Counted from the first letter of the stretch, positions 9,173-16,690 are shown. The stretch is DNA of 29,197 nt from JBOFCS01 sp051646185 (GCA_051646185.1 JBOFCS010000062.1:1-29197), one strand, 5' to 3'. The notes: generated from the sequence alone by a model not told the origin. Program-made: numbers and translations.

Positions 9173-9188
9173 TTCCATTGTGATGGAA
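9173..9188. promoter_or_regulatory. 6-bp inverted repeat in the leader of the ESX-substrate island
   Basis: TTCCAT at 9173-9178 and ATGGAA at 9183-9188 form a perfect inverted repeat with a 4-base loop, about 70 bases before the DUF1023 gene. It is the only clear dyad in the 136-base gap and may be an operator. A T-tract lies immediately upstream rather than downstream, so it does not read as a terminator for the preceding gene. Confidence 0.3.
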
Positions 9189-9255
9189 CCAAATGGGGGT
9201 TTGGGGAGTCTAAGAAGATAAAGAAGTTTTTCAGAACATGTAAGAAGGGGTGGCT

Positions 9256-10968
9256 ATGAGATTATCGGAGATTGATGCTTGGGACACGGCGGCACTTGCC
9301 GCCACTGCTGAGGCATTGTCTGGGCATATCACCACGGTGCAAGAGGCCCAGGATCAGCTAAATATTCTTGGACGGTTGCCTGGTTTTACCGGTGCGGCGG
9401 CGGCTGCGGCTCGGCATAAGTATCAGGTGAGCCTTGGGGATTTGCGGGATGAAGCGGCCATGATCGGGGCGGTTCGTCAGCTTGCGGACCAGACGGCCGA
9501 TGCTGTGACTTTTGTAAAAACTCGGTTGGCTCAGTTGCGGGCTGAAGCGGGGACGACTTTTCATATTGACGATGTCGGTGCAGTGCGTCTCAATGCCACG
9601 GCCAATACCAATCCTGAACAGCTGGAAATTACTCGAGCCGGGTTGGAAACTGATGTGCGGGCTCTTCTCGCTGAAGCCGATGATATTGCTCGTGATGGTG
9701 CCGAAGTGCTCACGAAGGTCGCACAGGGGCAGGTCACGGCTGGTTCTGCGGAGACGGTGGAGCAGGCTGCTGTTATCGCAGCTGAGCGCAATGGTTTAAC
9801 TGCCCCATTCCCACCGGAGCAGGCCACTGCCACTCAGGTTTGCTCGTGGTGGGAATCTTTGCCCCCTACTCAACAGCAGGAGTTGATTCAGCGGCATCCG
9901 GACGTTATTGGCAATCGTGATGGGGTTCCTGCTGAGGCCCGCAATAACGCAAATATTGTTCGTTTAGAGCGCGATCACGTTAATTTGTCTAGGGAACTTG
10001 CAGATCCGAATATTTCTGATGCTCGGAGAAGCAAAGTGCAGGGTGAAGTGAAAACCATTGAGGCTATTACACATAGTGTGGAAGGTAAGCCAGATCGGTA
10101 TGTGATGGTCTATGACTTAACCTCGGGTGATATTCCACATGCCGCTGTTGCAGTGGGCAATCCTGATACCGCTCAACATGTTTCGATCACAACTCCGGGT
10201 ATGGGCACCCCGGTCTCGGGTTCTTTGGGCGGCATGGTTGACGAAGCTCAGGCCTTGAAAAAAGAAACTGAGCGTCAAATGAATATTGTTGGTCGGAATT
10301 CTGAGTCGGTGTCCACTATTGCTTGGATTGGGTACGATTGCCCACCTAAACCTACGTTTGTCGACCGCGATCTGACTGTTGGTGGTGCTGAGAGAGCAGA
10401 GGAGAGTGCCGCGCGGCTAGCCGATTTTTACCGTGGATTAGCTGCCACATCCACGGTTTCTGATGCCGATGTGACTGCTGTTGGGCATTCCTACGGTTCA
10501 CTGACCACTTCCCTGGCCTTACAAGATTTAGCCGATGACGCCGGGCATAGCGTCCATGCCCCGGTGGATAATGCGGTGTTTTATGGCTCACCGGGCTTAA
10601 AAGCTAATGACGAATCAGATTTAGGGTTGGCCAATCGGCATGGTTTTGTGATGCGCGCCGATGATGACCCCATTAAAATAGCCCAGGGTCATACCCCCGC
10701 TTTTCACCTTGGCAATAACTCAATACCCGCTTTGGACATTCCTATTCCCGATGGGGTACACCCCTTTGGTCCAGACCCTCGAGAATCTGACCTTGAGCAG
10801 CTTTCGGTTCGAGATGCTCTCACCCCCGATGGGGTACAACGTCAAGGTGCTCATGGACATTCGGAATATCCCCGCAATGGGGATAATGGTCAATTACGAA
10901 CTTCCGGTTATAACATTGCCATTGTTGTGGCTGGGTTAGCCGATACCCCAGGAAAGTTGGTTCGATGA
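9256..10968 (+). CDS. DUF1023-type alpha/beta hydrolase with helical WXG-like N-terminus
   Basis: A 570-residue, two-part protein. Residues 1-150 are helical and rich in Ala/Glu/Gln, with repeated heptad-like spacing as in WXG100/ESX-substrate N-termini, though no clear W-x-G is seen. The C-terminal half is an alpha/beta hydrolase of the DUF1023 (PF06259) type: VGHSYGSLTTS holds the nucleophile Ser412, preceded by IAWIGYDCPP and followed by the FYGSPGL strand. DUF1023 proteins are common in mycolate actinobacteria, frequently beside WXG100 genes, and some are thought to be exported lipases or esterases. ATG 9256 is preferred over GTG 9250 because AAGGGG at 9245-9250 is then correctly spaced. 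The last codons overlap the LppA-like gene. A secreted enzyme or toxin is possible; its substrate is unknown. Confidence 0.82.
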   Translation: MRLSEIDAWDTAALAATAEALSGHITTVQEAQDQLNILGRLPGFTGAAAAAARHKYQVSLGDLRDEAAMIGAVRQLADQTADAVTFVKTRLAQLRAEAGTTFHIDDVGAVRLNATANTNPEQLEITRAGLETDVRALLAEADDIARDGAEVLTKVAQGQVTAGSAETVEQAAVIAAERNGLTAPFPPEQATATQVCSWWESLPPTQQQELIQRHPDVIGNRDGVPAEARNNANIVRLERDHVNLSRELADPNISDARRSKVQGEVKTIEAITHSVEGKPDRYVMVYDLTSGDIPHAAVAVGNPDTAQHVSITTPGMGTPVSGSLGGMVDEAQALKKETERQMNIVGRNSESVSTIAWIGYDCPPKPTFVDRDLTVGGAERAEESAARLADFYRGLAATSTVSDADVTAVGHSYGSLTTSLALQDLADDAGHSVHAPVDNAVFYGSPGLKANDESDLGLANRHGFVMRADDDPIKIAQGHTPAFHLGNNSIPALDIPIPDGVHPFGPDPRESDLEQLSVRDALTPDGVQRQGAHGHSEYPRNGDNGQLRTSGYNIAIVVAGLADTPGKLVR

Positions 10969-11564
10969 AATATCTTAGACCCCTTCATATTATCGCTTTA
11001 TTACTACTATTAGGATGTGTTATGACTGCCTGCGATGATCAATCGTTAATTTTTTCTGAGCCCGAACCTTCGTTATCTGCGGAAAAATTACAGGAGATAA
11101 CCGATCGTATTCGGACTCGCCCTGCACTGGAAGTTGCTCTGGCGGAACGGGAAAGGCTGATGTCCGAGCTTGCCCAAGACATCACTGCCAGCACCCCGGA
11201 ACTCCAATGGCGTCCCTCCGGCACCTCCAGCACTAATGGTTGTGATGGAGAATTGCGGGCAGTGGGTGCCGAATACGCTTACGGCACCGATCTGGTTGCC
11301 GCCCCTATTCCTGAGGATGCCTGGCCCCGCATTCTTGAGATAGTCCGCCAGTACGCCCAGCGCTTAGGGATGGATCAGTTTGGTGGTTTCCAGAACACCC
11401 CCGGAAACCATGATGTGTACTACTACGGCGGCACCGAGGGCAACCTGCGTATTGGTTCAGATAAGGCGGCTGTACTTTTCACTCAAACTGGCTGCCACTT
11501 TTCTCAGAAAAAACTCGACAAACTAGCTACCGCGCCCTCTATCATATCCGAGGAAAAACCATGA
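10965..11564 (+). CDS. LppA-like lipoprotein
   Basis: A 199-residue lipoprotein. A short basic start and hydrophobic run are followed by two possible lipidated cysteines: Cys18 after LLG and Cys23 after MTA. Either would be cut by signal peptidase II, and Cys23 gives the more usual hydrophobic length. The mature part, with RTRPALEVALAERERLM and then a Cys-containing STNGCDGELR segment, resembles the mycobacterial LppA family. Two later Cys residues (NGCDG and TGCHF) could form a disulfide. It would be anchored on the outer face of the cytoplasmic membrane. It overlaps the DUF1023 gene before it and the WXG100 gene after it by ATGA junctions, so the three form one coupled unit; it may be an immunity or assembly partner of the hydrolase, which is inference. 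Confidence 0.75.
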   Translation: MKYLRPLHIIALLLLLGCVMTACDDQSLIFSEPEPSLSAEKLQEITDRIRTRPALEVALAERERLMSELAQDITASTPELQWRPSGTSSTNGCDGELRAVGAEYAYGTDLVAAPIPEDAWPRILEIVRQYAQRLGMDQFGGFQNTPGNHDVYYYGGTEGNLRIGSDKAAVLFTQTGCHFSQKKLDKLATAPSIISEEKP

Positions 11565-11911
11565 GCAACAACAATTCTGAAGTTTCCTTAGATCCTATCG
11601 ATGTGCATATCGCTGGCCGTAAAGTCTGTGACCTTGCCGAAGATATGCAGGCCACACTGCGTGGGTATGCACAAGTTGTGGAAGATTCCGCTTCCGGCTG
11701 GCAAGGAGATTCCCGCAAAGCTTTTCATCAATTTACCGAACATCTTGATGCTCGGCGACGTTATCTTCATCAGTCAATCACCGAACTGGGCGAGCTTACT
11801 CAGCAGTCAGCAGCGCTGCTCGATGCTCAGGATCAACGCAATAGCTTAGCGTTGAACGCTGCGAGCCCAGAACTACCCGAGACAGCACATCCAAGCGTCT
11901 TGAAATGGTAA
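11561..11911 (+). CDS. WXG100-family (ESAT-6-like) protein
   Basis: A 116-residue helical hairpin protein. The turn motif is W47-Q-G49 in SGWQGDSRKAF, between two long amphipathic helices (about 12-44 and 52-92), exactly the layout of ESAT-6/CFP-10-type type VII secretion substrates. Residues 93-116 form a polar tail ending in VLKW, and no classical YxxxD/E export motif is evident there. It is translated from an ATG that overlaps the lipoprotein stop. It probably dimerises with another helical product of the island, such as the unknown protein at 12007 or the WXG/PPE-like protein at 13125. Confidence 0.8.
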   Translation: MSNNNSEVSLDPIDVHIAGRKVCDLAEDMQATLRGYAQVVEDSASGWQGDSRKAFHQFTEHLDARRRYLHQSITELGELTQQSAALLDAQDQRNSLALNAASPELPETAHPSVLKW

Positions 11912-11944
11912 AATGTGCGATTTTCAGCATTTTATCGCCAACTA

Positions 11945-11973
11945 TTGACGCTGCTTTATAGATACGCTACGGT
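11945..11973 (+). promoter_or_regulatory. candidate promoter upstream of the unknown helical gene
   Basis: TTGACG at 11945-11950 and TACGGT at 11968-11973 are 17 bases apart in a 95-base gap, about 33 bases before the ATG at 12007. GGAGGG follows as a ribosome-binding site near 11992. It suggests that the second half of the island has its own promoter. Confidence 0.4.
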
Positions 11974-12006
11974 CGGAAAAACATTGTTATCGGAGGGTCG
12001 GGGCTT

Positions 12007-12483
12007 ATGACTACACCAGTACCGCAGGGGCCAGCAGCACAACCAGCAGCTAAGCCGTTGGCGGAGGTTTTTTCCACCGCAGTCCAGCATATTCAAGGAG
12101 GCACCCTGCTCATCCAGGTCAATGATGAAAAGCTAGATGAGTGCATTAAAGCCTGTGACGTTGCTATCGAACGGTTTAAGTGGCAGCAACAACTGGCTGA
12201 GCAGATGTCTCGGCAGCCGGATATTGGCTTTGGCGAGAGTAGCCCGCATGCGTTGCGCTCAGCGCAGCAGTTAGCCCAAAAGTTTAAAGATAAAGCCTCC
12301 GGTGGCCAGCCGGGAAACAATGCTTCCGATGTGATTGAGTCCCATATCAATGAAGTGATCGAGATAAAACGCATGTACCAGGCTATGAAAGATGAGTACA
12401 ACGAAGCCGAACGTCTCAATGTGGACACTTTCCACCGGGTGGCAGCCACTATTCACAGCAATACCTCGACTGGGCAATATTAA
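12007..12483 (+). CDS. unknown helical protein of the ESX-substrate island
   Basis: A 158-residue protein I do not recognise. After a Pro/Ala-rich start (MTTPVPQGPAAQPAAKP) it is predicted by eye to be almost entirely alpha-helical, with charged heptad-like stretches at about 38-70 and 105-145 and a Gly/Asn break (SGGQPGNNAS) between them. There is no signal peptide, no W-x-G and no transmembrane segment. The helix-break-helix form and its neighbours (WXG100 protein upstream, PPE-like protein and EspG downstream) make it a plausible partner or chaperone-bound co-substrate of type VII secretion. It has a clear GGAGGG ribosome-binding site and a possible promoter of its own. Confidence 0.6.
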   Translation: MTTPVPQGPAAQPAAKPLAEVFSTAVQHIQGGTLLIQVNDEKLDECIKACDVAIERFKWQQQLAEQMSRQPDIGFGESSPHALRSAQQLAQKFKDKASGGQPGNNASDVIESHINEVIEIKRMYQAMKDEYNEAERLNVDTFHRVAATIHSNTSTGQY

Positions 12484-12487
12484 GCAC

Positions 12488-13093
12488 ATGGCCCACTTCT
12501 TTGGCATTTCCTTACCTGCGCCTTCTCTGCCCCGAGTGCTCAGCACCCTGGGACTGGCCTGTACTGCCTTACTGGCGGTGGGTTGTGCTCAGACGGTCTC
12601 TGGCAGCCCAGTGACCGCCGCTTTGCCCACCGATAAATACGGTATGCCACTACTGACGTTTAACCCCTGCACCGACTTCCCCGCCGAAGCCCTCGACCAG
12701 GCCGCTCTCTACCTGAACCCCTACGGAAAACCTTTCCATATCGATGCCGAACACTCCGAACGCGCTTGCGGTTTTAAATCCCGAAACAGCAACGACTACG
12801 GGTTCCTAATTGGGGTGGTCAATCTTTCCTTAGCTGCCAATAAGGCCCGGATGCAGGATTTGCCGCTGAACTATACCCTTACCACCGTGGCCGGGCGCCC
12901 CGCCGCCCACTACCGCATTCATGTTGGCAGCCCCGGCAACGGCACCGAAGAACTGGGATGTCGATTAGACGTGGAAATGTCTACCGGCGTAATAGATTTT
13001 TTTCTGCGCTACAACACCGGCAGCGACCCCAGCAACTGCTTATCGGTAATCCAAGCCACCGCCGAAGCCCTCATGAAATACGTACCACGATGA
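12488..13093 (+). CDS. DUF3558-family lipoprotein
   Basis: A 201-residue lipoprotein. The N-terminus carries an Arg at position 16, a hydrophobic stretch and LLAVGC with the lipidated Cys33. The mature part has the DUF3558 hallmarks: LTFNPCTDFPAEAL, a second Cys in ERACGFKS, and a third and fourth in LGCRLDVEM and SNCLSVIQATAEAL. DUF3558 proteins are surface lipoproteins common in mycolate actinobacteria; their function is unknown. I chose ATG 12488, four bases after the preceding stop, since a longer in-frame ORF from 12392 would bury the signal peptide; no strong ribosome-binding site is seen, which fits re-initiation. A second DUF3558 protein is encoded at the right end of the window. Confidence 0.8.
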   Translation: MAHFFGISLPAPSLPRVLSTLGLACTALLAVGCAQTVSGSPVTAALPTDKYGMPLLTFNPCTDFPAEALDQAALYLNPYGKPFHIDAEHSERACGFKSRNSNDYGFLIGVVNLSLAANKARMQDLPLNYTLTTVAGRPAAHYRIHVGSPGNGTEELGCRLDVEMSTGVIDFFLRYNTGSDPSNCLSVIQATAEALMKYVPR

Positions 13094-13124
13094 CATATCC
13101 AGTTAACCACACAAGGGGTACCCA

Positions 13125-14444
13125 ATGACCGATAACTCTTTCATAGATATTGCGGTAGGCATGAACGAATCCGCGAAAGAATCTGTAGCTCAAGCTTTAC
13201 GCTTGGGTGGTTTCGATCCGGCCTCCATCACCGGGTTAGAAAACTTTTTTAGTAAATCCCACCAGGATATTGTTGATTCCATTCGCGCCATGCAACCTGG
13301 CCTCACCCACGAATACGCCGCCATGTGGAACCAACTCGGTGCTGAATTTTCAGACACCATAGCAGAATTATCCGGAAAAATATCGTCCATCACCGGAGAT
13401 CAGTGGACCGGATTAGGTGCCCAAGCCTCTCTTGCCGGGGTAAAAAAGTTTTCCGAATCTAGTCAATCTTTCAGCGCTGGAATAGAACTGGTGTCTTCAC
13501 AGATGAAAGAAGCCAGCAACACCCTCGAACAGGTTCGCAGCGCAATACCTGAGCCAGTGACTGTCGATGACAGCTTTATGAATCGGTTACCTATCTTCGG
13601 AAACTACGATGATCAAGCCCGCGAAGCAGCTGCCGAAGAAATTAAAGCCCAAACCATTATGTCCACTATCTATTCCCCAGGGGTAACCAGCGTTGATACT
13701 GCGGTGCCGACTTTCTCGCAAGCCTTCGACCCCACCACCGGTACCGCATTACCCACCAACCTAGGACAACCAGTCAATTTCGCTTCATCTTCTGGAGGAA
13801 GCGGGTTGTCCGCGTTGTCATACTCCGGGCCTGCTCACGGTTTTGGTTCCAGCGGTACCCCTGTCGATACCACAGCAGCATCCACAGCTACCGCCCCTCC
13901 CGCTACACCCTATGGCGGCAGTCAAGGCGCACCGGCACCCTATTCTTCTGGTGGACAAAGGACCCCGTTGGCACCGGCGGCAACCACCCCCGCTGCCGCA
14001 CCTCTATCCCCATTTTTTGCACCAAAACCACTGAGCCGAGCCGCTGCTCGAATGATGGCCGATAACGTGGAGCTCCCTTGCTCAATATTTCACGACTCCT
14101 ATGCCACACCCAAAACCTCAGACTCCACACCCAAAACCTCGGGAACCCCCATATCCGGATATGGAACTAGTTCTGGCACAGGTGGTTACACATCAGGAGT
14201 CACCGGAACATCTACCGCAGGGGCCACTGGCAGCCGTGGCGCTGCGGGCGCCCCAGGAATGGGCGGCATAGGACCCATAGGCGGTGCTGGGGCTCATAAA
14301 CGCTCTGTGGACGAGGAAGAAAACGAACGCAACTACCACCCCGACTACCTCATCACTGTACAAAACGGGAGCGAATTAATCGGACCCCCGATCAAAGCCT
14401 GGCCTCCTGTGCTCGGGGATTGGAACGACCCCAACCACCCATGA
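13125..14444 (+). CDS. WXG/PPE-like type VII secretion substrate with Pro/Gly/Ser/Thr-rich tail
   Basis: A 439-residue protein in three parts. Residues 1-150 are helical with a helix-turn-helix centred on W94-T-G96 in GDQWTGLGAQ, a WXG-type turn. Residues 150-195 hold a linker. About 195-400 is low-complexity Pro/Gly/Thr/Ser/Ala sequence with short repeats such as TPKTS, reminiscent of PPE or Esp-type substrate tails. The end is charged, then YHPDYLI and a Trp-containing segment. The EspG-type gene directly downstream overlaps its stop (ATGA); EspG proteins are the cytosolic chaperones of PPE proteins in mycobacterial ESX systems, so this is the likely client. A good AAGGGG ribosome-binding site precedes the ATG. 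It is not a canonical PPE protein by N-terminal motif, so the assignment is functional by context. Confidence 0.65.
   Translation: MTDNSFIDIAVGMNESAKESVAQALRLGGFDPASITGLENFFSKSHQDIVDSIRAMQPGLTHEYAAMWNQLGAEFSDTIAELSGKISSITGDQWTGLGAQASLAGVKKFSESSQSFSAGIELVSSQMKEASNTLEQVRSAIPEPVTVDDSFMNRLPIFGNYDDQAREAAAEEIKAQTIMSTIYSPGVTSVDTAVPTFSQAFDPTTGTALPTNLGQPVNFASSSGGSGLSALSYSGPAHGFGSSGTPVDTTAASTATAPPATPYGGSQGAPAPYSSGGQRTPLAPAATTPAAAPLSPFFAPKPLSRAAARMMADNVELPCSIFHDSYATPKTSDSTPKTSGTPISGYGTSSGTGGYTSGVTGTSTAGATGSRGAAGAPGMGGIGPIGGAGAHKRSVDEEENERNYHPDYLITVQNGSELIGPPIKAWPPVLGDWNDPNHP
14104..14140 (+). repeat. 16-base direct repeat with 21-base period inside the substrate tail
   Basis: CCACACCCAAAACCTC occurs at 14104-14119 and again at 14125-14140, encoding two TPKTS units in the low-complexity tail. 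The in-frame 21-base period means that slippage would add or remove seven residues without a frameshift. Confidence 0.8.
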
Positions 14445-15166
14445 CCCAATGGACCCTCACCCCCGATGAATACCTGGCCATGCAAGAAATGCATGGCCAT
14501 AGGTTCCCGGCATATCCGTTACACCTGAGAAGTTCCTTCGCCTTTGCCGAGGACGCGTCCTACCAGTACCGCATCACCCGCCAACATGCTCGGGAAGAGC
14601 AGGATCTTACCCTTGTCAATATCTTTGCAGCCATTGCTAATCCGGCATTACGCATTGATATTAGCGGCCACACTGATGTGACACTGCGGGTCCTAGGCTG
14701 TCATAACCATCACATCGGAGTTGTTGTGTATCAACTCCCCGACCCGACACCACAGACCAGTGGCGACCTTATTATCACAACCTGTCGAGCCACCGATCTT
14801 ATTACCCGACTATACGAATGCCTCCCTAGTTACCAACCTGGCCAACAATCGCCCCTCACCTTGACTGGCGATGTCCACGAAGCCAATTACCCTGGCAATC
14901 CTGCTGTCGCCTGGAAATCTACCAACAGAAGCGATGAACACCGACTTCAGCAACTACTCAATCAAGGAGTTCTCGGATCTGGATACTTCACCGTTGCCAC
15001 TCACCCGAGAAGCAGCAGTAGCTTTGGCTGGATCGATATCTCTGGCGACGGCCGTTACTTAAGCACCACGCATCCTGTCACCCGTACTGTCACTATCGCT
15101 GCCGCCACTAACCACGAGTTCACCCATTACATCAACCACCTCACCCGCAACCTTGTCGACAGATAA
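14441..15166 (+). CDS. EspG-family ESX secretion-associated chaperone
   Basis: A 241-residue protein starting MTQWTLTPDEYLAMQEMHG, the typical EspG opening in which a 'LT..E...L' strand/helix precedes a short basic-aromatic region. A mixed alpha/beta body ends in a segment with YFTVATHPR, then GWIDISGDGRYLST, as in the EspG beta-sheet core and its C-terminal helical end. EspG proteins bind the tip of PPE-type substrates and keep them soluble for delivery to the ESX ATPase. The ATG overlaps the stop of the WXG/PPE-like gene, so chaperone and proposed client are made together. A longer in-frame ORF from 14420 is less likely. The odd point is that no ESX machinery gene is in the window, so the apparatus must be elsewhere. 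Confidence 0.75.
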   Translation: MTQWTLTPDEYLAMQEMHGHRFPAYPLHLRSSFAFAEDASYQYRITRQHAREEQDLTLVNIFAAIANPALRIDISGHTDVTLRVLGCHNHHIGVVVYQLPDPTPQTSGDLIITTCRATDLITRLYECLPSYQPGQQSPLTLTGDVHEANYPGNPAVAWKSTNRSDEHRLQQLLNQGVLGSGYFTVATHPRSSSSFGWIDISGDGRYLSTTHPVTRTVTIAAATNHEFTHYINHLTRNLVDR

Positions 15167-15248
15167 ATTTCTGTTGAAAAAAGTTTTAAAAAATACTTCC
15201 CTGATCTGGAAGATGGTGCTAGAGTAAAGATAACTCCCGGGAACCATT

Positions 15249-15309
15249 CCCCCCATGACGCCGGGAGCCATCCCTTCCCCCCGAGGGATAACACCCCCCA
15301 TCACCCCCC
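15249..15309. repeat. four C6 tracts between EspG and thiolase genes
   Basis: Runs of six C lie at 15249-15254, 15277-15282, 15294-15299 and 15304-15309. On the minus strand these are four G6 runs in the region transcribed after the thiolase stop, giving G-quadruplex potential with loops of 22, 11 and 4 bases. A shorter dyad, CTCCCGG at 15234-15240 with CCGGGAG at 15261-15267, overlaps the first tract. Confidence 0.6.
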
Positions 15310-15340
15310 GCTCGTAAGAGCGGGGGGTACCTCTTTTCTT
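15303..15340 (+). terminator. rho-independent terminator after EspG
   Basis: ACCCCCCGCTC at 15303-15313 pairs perfectly with GAGCGGGGGGT at 15318-15328 around a GTAA loop, and ACCTCTTTTCTT follows. This 11-bp GC-rich stem with a T-rich end closes the ESX-substrate island. In the minus direction no T-tract follows, so it is mainly a plus-strand terminator, though the stem may also protect the thiolase transcript end. Confidence 0.85.
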
Positions 15341-15390
15341 GGGCAAGCTCCGCTACCTATACCAGCGACACAGGATCAGGCCTGTGCTTC

Positions 15391-16557
15391 TCACATTAAT
15401 TCGATGATTGTGGCATTGGCCATTCCCCCACCTTCACACATCACCTGTAAGCCCCACCTTTTGCCTTGCTGTTCCAGCACGTTAACGAGCGTAGTCATCA
15501 AACGACAGCCACTGGCACCTAACGGGTGCCCCAGTGCAATGGCACCACCATGTACATTAACTTTTTCCAGATCAACCTGAGTTTCCCGCTGCCAAGCTAA
15601 GACAACAGAGGCAAAAGCTTCATTAACCTCAAAAAGATCAATATCGTTGATACTTAGTCCTGATCGCTCTACTACTTTTTTGGTCGCCGGAATAATCGCG
15701 GTAAGCATGAGCAAAGGATCGTCCCCTGCCACTGCGAATGAATGAAACCTTGCCCGAGGGGTTAGGCCATGATTTTTTGCGGCTGTTTCGGACATAATAA
15801 GAACTGCCGAAGCACCGTCGTTGGTTGTTGAGGCATTGCCAGCTGTGACATTCCACTGGATTTGCGGGAAACGTTTGCCTAACGTTTCATCAAAATATGC
15901 TGGCTTTAAACCAGCCAGGGCCTGCACAGTTGTTCCTTCACGAATACTTTCGTCAGCGTAATCATTTGTTGTGAGTTGACCATCAAAAGCCCCTACATTC
16001 CTGGCTGCTACAGCTCGGGCATGCGACTGCGCTGCAAAGGTATCCATTTCTGTTCGTGAAATATTCCACTTTGCAGCAATCAATTCAGCGCTAATACCCT
16101 GCCCAATGAGCCCTTCGGGGTACCTACGAACCAACCCTGCAGAAGAAAATGGGTCACCAAAAGCTGCCAGTGGTGCACCAATGGGAACTCGTGACATTGA
16201 TTCCACACCGCAGGCAATAACAATCTCGTATGCCCCACTCATCACCCCTTGCGCGGCAAAGTGCGCTGCTTGCTGAGAAGAGCCACACTGTCGATCGACA
16301 GTGGTAGCGGGAACTGATTCTGGCCATCCGGCCGCTAGCACAGCATTACGGGTGATGTTCATCGCCTGATCGCCAATTTGATCTACGCAGCCCCCAATAA
16401 CATCATCAACAACCGATGGGTCCAGTCCGTTGCGTTCAGCAATCGATTGCAGTGTTTCGGCAAGTAAATCCGTGGGATGGCACTGATGCAAAAAGCCAGT
16501 GGGTTTCCCCTTCGCCAAGGGTGTTCGTACCGCATCAACAATGACCGCGTTTTGCAT
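15391..16557 (-). CDS. thiolase (acetyl-CoA C-acyltransferase/acetyltransferase), candidate polyyne self-resistance enzyme
   Basis: A 388-residue type II thiolase on the minus strand. The acyl-accepting Cys91 is in VDRQCGSSQQAAHF, the catalytic His344 in GGAIALGHPLGASG, and the second catalytic Cys374 in MCEGGGMANATIIE; VNEAFASV is also present. All active-site residues are intact. It would make or split acetoacetyl-CoA or longer 3-ketoacyl-CoA in the cytosol. It starts at 16557 after AGAAGGG and is divergent from the TesB-like gene across a 133-base gap that holds an 18-bp palindrome. Known background: polyynes have been reported to inactivate acetyl-CoA acetyltransferases, and the massilin cluster carries the resistant copy MasL. 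Its place at the edge of a polyyne-type cluster therefore suggests self-resistance; a beta-oxidation role supplying or trimming the precursor is the alternative. Confidence 0.9.
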   Translation of the reverse strand: MQNAVIVDAVRTPLAKGKPTGFLHQCHPTDLLAETLQSIAERNGLDPSVVDDVIGGCVDQIGDQAMNITRNAVLAAGWPESVPATTVDRQCGSSQQAAHFAAQGVMSGAYEIVIACGVESMSRVPIGAPLAAFGDPFSSAGLVRRYPEGLIGQGISAELIAAKWNISRTEMDTFAAQSHARAVAARNVGAFDGQLTTNDYADESIREGTTVQALAGLKPAYFDETLGKRFPQIQWNVTAGNASTTNDGASAVLIMSETAAKNHGLTPRARFHSFAVAGDDPLLMLTAIIPATKKVVERSGLSINDIDLFEVNEAFASVVLAWQRETQVDLEKVNVHGGAIALGHPLGASGCRLMTTLVNVLEQQGKRWGLQVMCEGGGMANATIIELM

Positions 16558-16627
16558 TTTTTCGCCCTTCTATTTATGGGTTGTTCACTGGGTTTTCCTA
16601 CTCCACCAAAATTAACTATAGCCAAAT

Positions 16628-16649
16628 ATACTATATCTAGATATAGTCA
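16628..16649. promoter_or_regulatory. operator candidate (site A): 18-bp perfect palindrome in the divergent promoter
   Basis: ACTATATCTAGATATAGT at 16630-16647 is a perfect 18-bp palindrome, followed by CA so that the right arm reads GATATAGTCA. It lies 43 bases before the TesB-like ATG and 73 bases beyond the thiolase start. TATACT at 16627-16632 overlaps its left edge and could be a -10 box, and on the minus strand TATAGT could serve the thiolase. A regulator bound here would control both directions. Related sequences lie at 21134-21155 and 27313-27320. Confidence 0.65.
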
Positions 16650-16690
16650 GCTAGTGGAGTTCTTTAACCCGTTAATCCGAAAGGAACCTT

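Noticed and set aside
14808..14814. GACTATA inside espG
   Set aside because: A single half-site in coding sequence, outside the cluster; chance match.
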